From Umbelopsis ramanniana AG (lineage: Eukaryota > Mucoromycota > Umbelopsidomycetes > Umbelopsidales > Umbelopsidaceae): a stretch of 64,000 nucleotides of DNA. The translations under genes were made by a program, and so were the position numbers. The stretch is taken from positions 1 through 64,000 of the forward strand of contig NW_026252131.1 in NCBI RefSeq assembly GCF_025399195.1, read 5' to 3'. The notes beneath the pieces were generated by a model that saw nothing but the letters and a program-made list of their open reading frames with translations, was not told the DNA's origin and searched no databases. Positions 1 to 11,140 of the stretch are shown here, in pieces; the stretch's first letter is position 1; every line of letters starts with the position of its first letter.

Positions 1-1148
1 TGTTGCTCAGGATTTGGGGGTACATTATCTGCGACGGTGTTGGCTGCAAGTTGCTGAGCTACGCGCATTTGACGAAAAGAAAACTTTCCTATTGTTAAAT
101 TTTTGTTTGTCCTACGAAATGAAATTTTTTCGGTCACGTCTACAGTGTAACCTTTATCCAATATCTCCTTCAAAGTAACTAATCTCTTCGGTATCATAAT
201 CTTTTTCGACAGAGGCGTTCCAAAGATACGTTGAATAACTGTTTCTCGCAGTGTAACACAACAGGCTTCTTGCATTCCCCAGTCGAGCTCAATGTCGAAA
301 AGAGTTACTGCCATCAGAGATGCTGCAGCTTTAGTTTGAAGATTTCCTTCAATCCAGTCTCTAACTGCTCGTATAAAATTCGCATTTTCACTTCGTTTGC
401 CAGACCGAAGAGCGTCCAAAGTTATACCGAAGAGTGATGAGAAATCTGTATATTTGAAAATCTCTCTCTCCCGTCGACATATACTATCCGTGCTATAGAC
501 AGCCTCTATGCAACTTTCGAAAGTATCACATTCTAGCACTCTGATGCAGCGAAGCATCTCTTCTAAGTCTTTGTCTCCAATAACCATTTTGAATGAAGTC
601 ATAGGAGTCTCCAAAAAGCCCGCTTCAATAAAGTGTCTATCTAGTTGTACAGCGCAATTGCCTTTTATATATTGCGCACATCCAGTGATTACCGATGTGA
701 GATCCTTAATACCATCTGAGCATATGAAGCCGTATGGCATCGCCACTTTCGATTGATCCACTATTATAGAACCTGTAGTGATGTTTTTGGGTTTTACATC
801 ATCGTTCTTTGTAAAGTCAATTTGTATTTCCGGAGCATTGTGAATGTCATTTTCTTTATCAGCGTAGAGCTGACTATACAATTTACTGTAGTCTACGTCA
901 ATGATCGTATTTGATTGCCGCATGTTGTCCATGCTAACTGTCAACTTGCGGCTGGTCGTTTCTCGGTGATACTCCGTGATTGAATGTAGCTTGACAGTCT
1001 TCAGCATCATTCTTATAGAACACCAGTCAGGTTTCTCAAAAAAGCTCATTTCATTCCATTCGGGATAAATGATATCAAAGCCTTTTTTGTCTTCGCTACT
1101 GAGATCATTGGCATCGAAAAATATATAATTCTTGGGTACTTTGTCCAT
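1..1148 (-). CDS. Uncharacterised protein, 5' part only (runs off left edge)
   Basis: An open frame with no stop runs from an ATG at 1148 down to base 1, giving at least 382 residues; the C-terminus lies outside the window. The protein starts MDKVPKNYIFFDAND and is rich in Asp, Lys and Ile. I see no signal peptide, membrane segment, nucleotide-binding loop or zinc-binding cluster, and I do not recognise the family. Codons are ordinary and the opposite strand carries only short frames, so coding on this strand is well supported by length alone. The ATG is the first after an upstream stretch containing stops; no convincing upstream exon was found. It borders a 4.3 kb gene-poor block, so it may be accessory or a member of a dispersed family. 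Function unknown. Confidence 0.65.
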   Translation of the reverse strand, partial: MDKVPKNYIFFDANDLSSEDKKGFDIIYPEWNEMSFFEKPDWCSIRMMLKTVKLHSITEYHRETTSRKLTVSMDNMRQSNTIIDVDYSKLYSQLYADKENDIHNAPEIQIDFTKNDDVKPKNITTGSIIVDQSKVAMPYGFICSDGIKDLTSVITGCAQYIKGNCAVQLDRHFIEAGFLETPMTSFKMVIGDKDLEEMLRCIRVLECDTFESCIEAVYSTDSICRREREIFKYTDFSSLFGITLDALRSGKRSENANFIRAVRDWIEGNLQTKAAASLMAVTLFDIELDWGMQEACCVTLRETVIQRIFGTPLSKKIMIPKRLVTLKEILDKGYTVDVTEKISFRRTNKNLTIGKFSFRQMRVAQQLAANTVADNVPPNPEQ

Positions 1149-4100
1149 GTCGAAAGCAAAAGAGAAATGGAATGTATTTTTAACGACGCTGTGGTACTTA
1201 TGGCTTGTATGTTGTGACACGCATATCATGCGTCTATTTTTCTGGAGCCGAACAGCCTTAATATACTGGCAGAGATGCGGTTGTAAAAATGGAGCTCAAG
1301 TAAGTTTTCAGCATTTAAATATGTCTCATCTTAAAGATATAAAAAGCTGCTATGATTTGCGAATTGCCATAGAGGCCACAAAATAGGAGGAAAGTAAGCT
1401 AAATAGTACGCGTCGGAACACCTTCCCTGCTTAATATTATTTGCCGCTATTATACACCTTCAAGTAGGTTTTTATTTTCCTTCGTACGTCAGCATGCTTT
1501 TGTTCAAAGTGCCTTAAGTATCAATGCCTTTTGGTTGAACACATAGGATAGATTGCTGGAAGATACTTAAAGAGGAAATCATGCCTCATGATTCCTGTTG
1601 CTCATTGCGAAATCTCTTAAGGGAAAAATCACTCTCCCTGTCAACATAATTAAGCTTCCGTTGCCTCGTTCCGGGTGGTTCTTCTTCTCTCTTTTCCTCT
1701 TTATGACTTAACAATTGGCTGAAAAAACACAACAACTTTCACTCTTAAGGGGTTTAGCCGCTGAGTAGGTCATATGACTACTTGCTCATAGGCACTAAGC
1801 ATCAGAGGAGAACCAACGTCCTGTTGGTAAAGCTTCCAATGCAAGTATCAGATATCCTGTATAAACCTCTAGATATACACATCTCCGGCAACCTCAATTC
1901 ATTCTGTAAGTTCTATGGGAAATACACGTATTTATGTCATAAAAACATGTGGTATTCCCCTTACTGTATCTTTTACACCAAATGTTTAAATTGACTATCC
2001 ATGCTAAGAGCAGTATACTGGAGATTGCGTAAATGTCGCAGGGTGAGTTTAAGTCTATGTAACTTAGGCATTCACCGGAGAAAATTTGCATTATTGCTCG
2101 CTACTAAGGTGAATTTCATCATTTATAACTGGAAGTCAACTTACGCAGTATTGACGTTAAATTGATCTAGCTCTGGGAAGGACACATCGATTCGACAAGT
2201 TGGTGTCGCATAGGAGTTGTCGAGTTTGAAATGACTTATATCTGGGCGAGAACGATGACGAAATGATGGGAGGACATGACGTAAGAAATGAAAACGTTAT
2301 AGGAGTGCGCTGAAGTCAGAAATAAGTGGAATGGAGTTGGGAAATGGCGGAATGTTGAACAACATTCGTGTCTTCCTCAAGGTTAAAAATGAATTCGAGG
2401 TTCCAAGAAATATTTGAAAGGCCGCTTACGTCAAAATTTTGCTTGGCCGCCTGTAGTTCTGAAGTGGATTTTGTAATATATTGTATCGCCCAAACTCATT
2501 AAGGCCCTTTTCTGTATGTTTACCATATAAACACTGTATTTTAATGAGTGGGTTTTTAAATATGAAGCGCTGTACTTTCCACTGCGGTTTCGCGTGAGCA
2601 AGAGCTGCCCTGATACCTATCACCACCAGTCCCATACCTCAAATATAGAAGCGTTGAAAGACTGAACCACACCCTAGCTATACTGTTACAAGAGATATAT
2701 TATCAAGCATTACGCTAATTGGACCTTTTGTCGGAAAAGTTCTCTAGGAAATTCGCTAAAGTCCATCGGGTGTTTGAGCATGATGCTAGAGACCTCTCTC
2801 CCACCACCTCTACTCAGGTTTTAGATCACTACAGTACATATCGACCAGGATTATATAACTTTTAAATTATTGCTCGAAGATTTAGCGAATGAATGGGAAA
2901 TGATTATAGCATCTCTAAGCACATGTTCTTTCAATCCTTTGGGACTGAACTAAGAAGTATAGTAACACGCTCCGTGTCAGACTTTCTTCATAAGGGTTGT
3001 TAATGATAGTGTATTGTATGCTAGGATATTTTTGCGACGACATTACTAACATAGCTTATGTACAGACCTACCAATGTATAACTTTGCTCTACATGACTCC
3101 AAAAATGACCATAATTGATATCTCTTCCCATCCTATTATGGTATGCATTGTAAGATTGACGACGTTGATAAGAAGAATGTACCTTAAGGAACAAAGCATA
3201 TTCATCAAGGTCGAGTGTTTATTTTATAAGATGAGTCAAACGCTTTTTCTTCATGCCAAACCTGGAGCTCCAATGGCATCATTGTGCAGCATCCTGATTT
3301 TTGATTTATGATAAAGCCAGTACTTTCCAATATGCGTCTTCAAAATCATATCATTTTTAAGAGGACGGTGGAACTTACTACAGTCTTCAGTAAGAGTGGC
3401 GGTTAACGGTTACAGCTTTGTTCAAGGGTAGTGCGACTCGCTTTTTGGACACCTCGGATGAGAGATTTAGCGTTCTGGAGGGATACAATGACAATGCTAG
3501 TATAGTTAAATGCAGCCTTACACAGCACCTTGATACTGCATGCGCATTTTGGTGATGTACTCGTGTGAAATAATTCTATTCACACTTGATTACGTGGTAT
3601 TCTTGTTAATTCGAGACGATGTATTACTTCTCAAGAGGAGGACTCGCAGTACTTCAGCAAAAACATTGTCCGATCTAGACTAACTAATATGAGGACGATC
3701 AATCAGTACTCAAGCGTTATCTCATTCCAGTCATGAATGTAAAGTTTGATCCCTATCATAGTACCCTTGGTATTACTCACTTTTAAAAGGTTACAAATAA
3801 TTTCACAATTATGCTTTGATAGATAATAGACGTCCTTTGACTATCTACTATACTACTGACTTATTACTTATCGAGTTTCTCTGAATCTTGCTCAATGACT
3901 ACCCCTAACGCTAGCAATCATATTCTTTCTGAGCGATATGATTACATGCTACTCTCTGTTCCTTTGGTTTCCATCTTCTAACACCTTGCTTCTTTACACT
4001 TAACACTATCAAGTAATCAAATCGGTTCCTCGTTACAGGTCTAAGGCAATTCATGGACAAACAAGTCACTGCCTCCCATGGGATGTTCAAAAACGCTTAT

Positions 4101-5465
4101 AACAAAGGAAAAGCACTTTAGAAGTGTTAAAAAAAATTATATAGCTATGCTTGAGTGCCAAAACTCGGCTATTTTGGTCTAGGAAACGAAAGGTATAGCA
4201 TTCAGAAGGGACACTTAAATGGAACACAGTTGGCTAACGCAGAGTAATGCTTGAAGGCTAGAAAGAAGTTTACACGTTATTGAGGAAAAGATGCAACGAT
4301 TCGCAAGTAAGTAGTACAGGTTATTTGTGAAGCAGTGTGAGAAGGAGAAAGAGCTCAGTTTTCTATTATTTGAACTCACTTTCAATGCAATTCACATTTT
4401 TATTTATTATTGAAGAAACTCAATGTCTTTAGTCATTGCTATCATTGTAATCGCTGCTCTCGACGGATCATTGTTATGCCCATCAATTGGCCATCAAATG
4501 AACCTAACTTTTGAAAGTAATGACCGCGAGGCTTCCTATGAGCAGTGGTAGCAAATACAACTAAAAGCTAAAAATAATGCGTTACCATGCTCCTTATGAA
4601 TGAAAACCTTGTAGAAAAGACCATTTTGCCTTTCTTCTGTATATAGTCTATATACCTCATTTAAACGCATATTGAAGACATCATAATTTTAAAACTATCT
4701 TGCAGGACTTCGAATGCGTTCTGTTTCACGGCATTTCTTTCGTACGTTGGACTTATAAAGTCGTAGGAGCCGCAGATCTTCTCGTAATCGGACACCCAGA
4801 ACATGTGTTCGTCCGTTTGATTGTCAGAATAGCATCAAGTTCACTTCTGCCGATTAAACAGAGATTTTATGGAGAATATACTGGCTAAATTTTTATTTGA
4901 GTATTTTAATACATTACGAATAGAGAACAAATGAGGAAATGTAAGCTATTTCATAAAATATTCGTCAAATCTTACCTGTTTACAGCTATCGTGCATGAAT
5001 GTCATTATCTGCTCCTCATCATTTGGTGAACTACCGAGGTTGTATACTTCTGTTACCTAGCTGAATGTGAATCTACCATTCTGTGTATCTTACCTGGCAA
5101 GGGCAGCCAGTCTCTAACCCAAAAACACAGTTGGGTTAGCGGAAGGATCACGCACCAGCTTGAAATAAATTTGCGATAAGCAAGATTGGCCTATGGACCT
5201 CTAGCTCATCCTCCACATCAGTGAGTTTGCTACAGCCTTAAAAAACTGAAGCTACGGAATAGGTAGAAGAAGGGTGTTCTCTTTAGCAACGAAAGGATGG
5301 AAAAAAATGAACCCTTGTTAACCACAAATGGTCACATGTGAGGGGCAACAGTATCAATTCAGCTGTCACGGGCAAAACCTCACCAAAACAGATTATTGAA
5401 CGTTCATCTTACTTTTCAGATCATTACTTCATTCTTCAACCTTTGGTAATTGAGTTGTCTTCAAC
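1149..5465. other. Gene-poor AT-rich intergenic region
   Basis: About 4.3 kb without a convincing gene. Frames are short on both strands and interrupted by TA-rich runs. The longest open stretches (for example 2997-3311, plus) have no recognisable composition or motif. One island at 4700-4888 looks more exon-like: an acceptor-like polypyrimidine-CAG precedes about 60 open codons ending in TAA, but no partner exon was found. A perfect 9-bp inverted repeat lies at 5114-5139. The last few hundred bases presumably hold the promoter of the CBS-domain gene. Confidence 0.6.
5114..5139. repeat. Perfect 9-bp inverted repeat (hairpin)
   Basis: The arms CTAACCCAA (5114-5122) and TTGGGTTAG (5131-5139) are perfect reverse complements around an 8-base loop. 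It lies about 330 bases upstream of the CBS-domain gene start. It could be a protein-binding palindrome or chance; no function is implied by sequence alone. Confidence 0.5.
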
Positions 5466-6483
5466 ATGACTGCCCACAATGTCAGAACCTTCATTTCCCG
5501 CAAGACAGTTGACGACCTGTTAAGAGAACTGAAACCTCAGTCCGATTTGGTAGACGTCGCCTCCAGTGAAACTTTGGAAATAGTCTTTGACACTCTACTG
5601 GCCAACGACATTCTATCTGTGCCAGTGTATAAAGAAAATTCGCAGCCAAAAGAATACATTGGATTTGTCAGTGCGCTGAATTTGCTGAGATTGATAGTGA
5701 ACAACGTAAGTTTTGGGATGTAACGACTGTGGGAACTTTTTTCTTTGCCATACATGCCAACACATTATATTTGTACGATGGCGCTATAAACAGACGAATT
5801 TGGAAAACCTGAAGACTCATCCAGATATTTTGCAACAACCAGTCTCCGTTGCGTTTGAAGAGAATATAGAACAAGCAGAGATATCGGTGAAGTCCACGGA
5901 TCCACTGTCCTCCATCTTGAATCGCTTATCGCGAGACAGATTTCACAGAGTGCTAGTCACATCTGACCACAGGGAGCCTATTGTAGTGTCACAGAGAGAC
6001 TTACTTCGATACTTTCATTCGCATAACCATGAACTTGGGAAAGTACTGGATGTTTCCGCGTCGAACGTCACAATGGTTGCTCTAGGTGATAAAACGGTAC
6101 AATCAATTAACTTTCGACACACTGCATGGGACGCTTTTACTAGGATAGCTAGTCTCAATCCCTTTTCAGCGATAGCTGTGTTAGATGATGATGAAGGGCT
6201 TGTCGCTGAAATATCGGCTGGTGATCTCCGTGGCTTGAACCGAAGACGCATACCTGACTTGAGTTCTCCAATCATCACTTTCTTAAAAGGTACTCATGGT
6301 GACGATGGTATTTTGCCTCTGATATGCCATAAAAGATTCACCTTGCAACAAGTAATGGCTGCCTTGGTTCTTGGTCAAGGCCATCGGATTTGGCTCTGTA
6401 ACCCTGACGATACTGTGGAAGGTGTGGTGACTTTGACAGATGTTTTGGTCGCTCTCAACGATGACGCTGCTCTCCTTCAATAA
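5466..6483 (+). CDS. CBS-domain protein (Snf4/Sds23-like arrangement)
   Basis: Exons 5466-5705 and 5794-6483 (one 88-nt GTAAGT...CAG intron, phase 0) encode 309 residues. The sequence reads as about four consecutive CBS motifs, with typical hydrophobic strands and turn segments such as LSVPVYKEN (around residue 50), FHRVLVTSD (around 125), FSAIAVLDDDEG (around 205) and IWLCNPDD...GVVTLTDVLVAL (C-terminal). CBS pairs bind adenine nucleotides and regulate partners, as in AMPK gamma/Snf4 or Sds23. No catalytic domain or membrane segment is present, so a regulatory cytosolic or nuclear role is inferred. It is not close enough by eye to Snf4 to give that name. The start is the first ATG after an upstream region with stops. 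Confidence 0.85.
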
Positions 6484-7066
6484 GTATTGTCTTTGCCAAA
6501 GTATTTACTGTATAGGATAGCCATATTACTACTCCTCATTTACCTTCACGCAACTCTCCCTTGATTATTTTTCTTGTATATAAAGAACAAAATACATTGT
6601 ACATAGCAGAAGATGGTGTCCAAATAGAGAGGTAATAGTAGGGTGGTCAAATCACATCTGATAACAAATATCGGAATTCCAAGAATGTACTTTATTGTCA
6701 GAATACTTGCGTGGCAGAATGCTTATCTCTCTTAGCTTTCCTTTTATCGATAACTGTCGTTAATCATCTTTAGTGATGTCCCACACTACATGTAACATTG
6801 TCGCTGAGGTAAAGAAATATAGAAGAAGAGGTGGCGAAAGGGAAACGAAGGTCATAGTAAGGTCAAATGCGTCCAAAAGGCGGAGATGGCGTTGATATAT
6901 ACATCATAGCATTTTTGTCTATGGTGTGTTCCAAGATAGCCAAGTTCTTGTTCGTATGCAAAAGGAGTAGGATGAGATTGAGAGAGACAGAGCGAGAAGA
7001 GTGACTCAAGCTTGAACTGTGCAGACGCAGTGGCAATCGCAGAGGCTGATTTCGTAGCATCATCCT

Positions 7067-8825
7067 TTAGCCATTCTTAATGCGGCGCAAGGTTTTGAGA
7101 TACTCTGCCACCAATTCAGATTTCAATATCAAGTCATACGTCTTGACTGCATTTCGGAACCTGTGAGGGCAGCAGTGCTCTATTAATGAGTGCCAATGCC
7201 TATTGTCTCTTTTCGGATTGCTTGTACTCACCAGTCTCTTTCAGATATTTGCCCACGTTTGCCTGACTTTCTTGTCGCCGCAAACACTTGATTTCTCAGG
7301 TGCCGCAGTAAGTCATCCATTGATTCCAGTTCTTCAGCAGCCTCAACCTTCTCGCTATGCTTATAATGCCACGAATAAGGAAGAAGAAACAAATTGGGTA
7401 ACTCTGTATCCTTGTTGAAACGTGGAAGTGCATTTGAAAAGGAGATCAAGCCTTCAATGCTGATGGTGAGTCGTCAAATTCTTTTGGTACTGCTTGCCCT
7501 CCAAAATCTTACCCTGCCACTCCAGCTTGGAATCCGAGAGTACGGATTTTAATAACAAATTATTACGATCGTATACTTGCTGACAGAGCTCTAATTCGCT
7601 GCACTTGTTGTTGACAAAAACTACGTACCAGACAATGTTTAAATCGAATAACGTTTTCGCTGCTTATCAAGTACAATAACTTACCTATCTGAGGTTGAAC
7701 ATTCATCTCAGGCCGACTTAAGCCTAGTTTCTCCAACGGAATGAGAGGAAACTCAGGAATACCATGTTTCAACATATCCGCTCGTTTCAGACATCGAATC
7801 ATCTCCATATCAGCATCTGCGCCTTCTGAGACCACCAGTATTACGTCGCTAATTGCCAATAAGAACATGATACTGTGAAGGGACTGAAAGAAAGAAGATA
7901 AGTACACCAATAGCAAAAATACAGAGGTTACCGTAACTCACCTTGAGGTCGCGCCAAATCTCGGCAGGGATTCCGTCAAGAGAGCCATAACGCAATGTAT
8001 GCTCCAATACCGACCAACTTAGTACGGGTTGTGTATCCAATAGAATGATACGCTCAGCCGTGACATACATATCAATACCAGTTGTCTGATGATCTAAAGG
8101 TTTCGTTGCTGGTGCAATTGTAAAGGTCTGCGGTTGCAAACTGTCAATATGTCGGTAGTGAAAAGAGCTCGCATTTGCAACCCATACATACATTTTGGGG
8201 ATCCTCAGAGAAGGCAGACAAAACAGTAGATTTACCAGCACCCTGCTTTCCAATGACTCCTACTACAAAATGTCCAGGATAGTCTGCTAATGCCTAGGAT
8301 ATTGTAGTGGTCAGGAGACGTTACTGTAGCACGACTTGCAAGATGAAAAATGCCTTGTTTACCCTGAGCGCAGCATCGACACGAAAACTTTCAAAGGAAT
8401 CCATAATTTTTGTAATAGAAGCAGCGTTTGGAGCCTCCTCTTGCATGGGGTGCATATCTTCTGGTCTCGAGCGGCTTGAAGGAGGATTCCTGTCAAGTTG
8501 AGGTGATGGTTTTGCATCGCGCCGTTCTAGGATAACTGGAGTTTGTAGTATGGTCTTTGGAGCAACTGATACTGTTTCTCGCTTTTGCCCGCCTTCCTAC
8601 GTTACGATTAAATAAATTCGACGTGATGAGATCTCTATAAAGCATGGAGTCAGAATATGCTCAACATATAGGTACCTTCTTGCGACGGCGATCCCGCGAA
8701 CGCTTTTCATTGGTGGCTCCAAAATCGAACAGCTGTCGCTTTGGTTGCCCATCCGGTCCAACAGACTGGAGTGAAGCGCCAGGTACACCAGCAATGGCAT
8801 ACCTACCACGCTCTTCTGATGGCAT
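7067..8825 (-). CDS. SMG9: SMG9-like nonsense-mediated decay factor
   Basis: Eight exons (8825-8676, 8596-8363, 8293-8192, 8127-7942, 7883-7685, 7620-7513, 7451-7232, 7160-7067) give 430 residues with all phases consistent. After a basic, low-complexity N-terminus there is a P-loop, GKQGAGKS (143-150), as in the SMG9 GTPase-like domain. Next comes a segment (around residues 175-195) matching the SMG9 hallmark: GID, then VTAERIILLDTQPVLS. The later pieces VVFVNNKC, LPNLFLLPYSW and a C-terminal RDWFRNAVKTYD region also align with animal SMG9. With SMG8, SMG9 binds and restrains the SMG1 kinase that phosphorylates UPF1 during mRNA surveillance; this is family knowledge. Exon 7 uses an AAG acceptor (7452), chosen because nearby alternatives break frame. 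The start at MPSEERG is the first in-frame ATG after a stop; a short upstream exon cannot be excluded. Confidence 0.88.
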
Positions 8826-9356
8826 GGTCGCTTGCGGAGAACGTCTTCTGACGCTCTTTCGATTTTTGATGAATGGAATAGTGTAATTTCGATCACGTGC
8901 TATGCTTCATAGAGCCATTTGAAACCATGGTGCTGAATATCATCGTCCATAGTTACCTATCTCATGGATTGGCTACAAGTATATAAGAGACTTCGGCACA
9001 CTGACTGAATATAAGAAACCAAACTCGAATGCTGTACTTTGTTGTATCTGACTTTTGCTATATCACTGACGGCTATCGTTGTCCTGCAATTGGGCACCTT
9101 ATCTATATTCTTTTGATAATCCATCGTAACCACATTCGAAAGCTAGCAGCTCTTCATAGATACAGAAAAAACTTTTTTATTGGTATGCGAACAGAAAAGT
9201 AGAGCAAAGGGCAACGAGTTCAAACAAAGTATCATAAAAGGATGTTTACAAAACACCTTTTTGCCATTTTTTTTTCTCTCGCGCAAGAGGATATGTTACA
9301 AGTAGACATGCGTTGAGGATGAATGAGGATGTTGGTTTGGTAGAGTAGGAGCCAAA
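8826..9356. other. Intergenic: SMG9 promoter and malate synthase 3' flank
   Basis: About 530 bases between two minus-strand genes. It should contain the SMG9 5' leader at the high-coordinate side of the gene and the malate synthase 3' untranslated region. It includes a CACGTG palindrome near 8895 and a T-rich run near 9267-9277. No further gene seen. Confidence 0.5.
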
Positions 9357-11140
9357 TTACAACTTGGACTTGGAGTTGACTTGGACAATGTCATCATAGA
9401 GTTGAGTAGTCAAGAAGTCCTTATAAGCAGCGACTTCACCAGAAATTTGAGTAGCAAGGTGTCTCTTGGCAGAGTCATACTTGGAGCTAGCATACTTGTC
9501 ACCCAATTGCTTCTTAAGGCGGTTGATTTCCTCATCCAAAAACTTGGAAAGCAACTCGGGGGTGACCTGAGTACCTTCTTGAGTGCGGGGCTTGTGGTGA
9601 GCCCATTGCCAGAGCTGTGATCGGGAAATTTCAGCAGTAGCAGCATCTTCCATAAGGTTCATGATGGGGACACATCCAGAACCACGGAGCCAAGCCTCAG
9701 TGTATGTCAAGCAAATATCAATGTTATCGCGAATACCCTTCTCAGTAATGGCACCCTTGAAGTTGATGTTGAGCAAGTCGGAAGCAGCAACAACAACATC
9801 GTCACGGCGAATATGAATTTGGTTAGGTTGAGGCATGTATTCGTTGAAGACTTCCAAAGCGATCTTGGCAAGATCAGGGTGAGCAACCCATGTACCGTCA
9901 TGACCAGCATGGACTTCACGAAGCTTATCGTTGCGGACCTTGGTCATAGCAGCTTCGTTGGCCTTGGCATCGTTCTTGATAGGAATTTGAGCAGCCATAC
10001 CACCCATAGCATGGACACCACGCTTGTGGCAAGTCTGAATAAGAAGACGGACATAGGCATCCATGAAGGGGACAGTCATAGAGACATCGGAACGATCAGG
10101 AAGAACGTATTCAGGGTTAAGTCTGAACTTCTTAATGAAAGAGAAAATGTAATCCCATCGTCCACAGTTGAGGCCAGAGGAGTGATCACGGAGTTCATAG
10201 ATAATTTCGTCCATTTCGTAAGCAGCCAAGATGGTTTCGATCAAGACAGTACCACGGATAGTACCACGGGGAATGTTAAGCATATCCTGAGCAACGTTGA
10301 AAACGTCGTTCCAAAGTCTGGCTTCGAGATGAGATTCCATCTTGGGAAGATAGAAGTAAGGACCGGATCCATTCTTGATAAGCTGGTGAGCATTGTGGTA
10401 GAAATAGAGACCAAAGTCAAAGATGGAGCCAGACATAGGTTGACCGTCCACCAAGACATGCTTCTCTTCCAAATGCCATCCACGGGGTCTGAGAAAAGTA
10501 AGGGCTGGCTTAGTATCATGAACGCCTTTCACACGTGAAAATGATGTCGAACTCAAGCTTACCTGACAAGCAAGACAGCAACCTTACCATCCTTACGGAG
10601 AGTATATTGCTTTCCAGCAGGGTTGGTGAAAGAGATGGTACCACGGACAGCATCACGCAAGTTGACTTGACCGCTGATGTTGTTTTCCCAGGTAGGGGCG
10701 TTGGAGTCTATGTTAGATAAAATGCAGGATATTGTTAATGCCTGTAATCAATCTGACTTTTACCCAATCACATAGCTCTTCCCATGCTTACCTTCAAAAT
10801 CAGCCATGAAGGTCTTGGCTCCAGAGTTCAAAGCATTGATGACCATCTTGCGGTCAACTGGGCCAGTGATCTCGACACGACGGTCCTGCAATCCAGGAGC
10901 AGGAGCAGCAGCACGCCAGTTGGGATCATTGCGAATGAAAGCAGTCTCAGGAAGGAAACCAGGAAGAACTCCTCGGTCCAACTCTTGTTGACGGTAATTA
11001 CGGCGTTGCAACAAAGACTTGCGAGTACCGTTGAAGGCACGCTGCAAAGTAGCAATGAAGGTGAGCGCTTCAGGAGTCAAGATCTCAGCTTGAGTAGCGT
11101 CGACGGGAGCAAGGATAGAAACACCAGGAACGTTGGCCAT
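9357..11140 (-). CDS. MLS1: Malate synthase, peroxisomal (glyoxylate cycle)
   Basis: Exons 11140-10792, 10707-10563 and 10488-9357 encode 541 residues, the usual length for malate synthase A. It condenses glyoxylate and acetyl-CoA to malate, letting the cell grow on acetate or fatty acids. The family signature [16 protein letters not shown] is at 266-281. Other conserved blocks include [16 protein letters not shown] (about 110-126) and [12 protein letters not shown] (165-176). The protein ends in Ser-Lys-Leu, a textbook type 1 peroxisomal targeting signal. Both introns are GT-AG and split codons cleanly. A TATA-like TATAAA lies 51 bases upstream of the ATG (11191-11196). Expression of this family is normally carbon-source controlled; no specific operator could be identified. 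Confidence 0.97.

Noticed and set aside
2997-3311. 104-codon plus-strand frame
   Set aside because: Met/Ile-rich translation of AT-rich DNA with no motif; probably chance.
5114-5139. Telomere-like CTAACCC/GGGTTAG
   Set aside because: Only one unit on each side of a hairpin, not a tandem array, so not telomeric.
9813-10538. 241-codon open frame on the plus strand
   Set aside because: It is antisense to malate synthase exon 3 and arises from that gene's codon bias.
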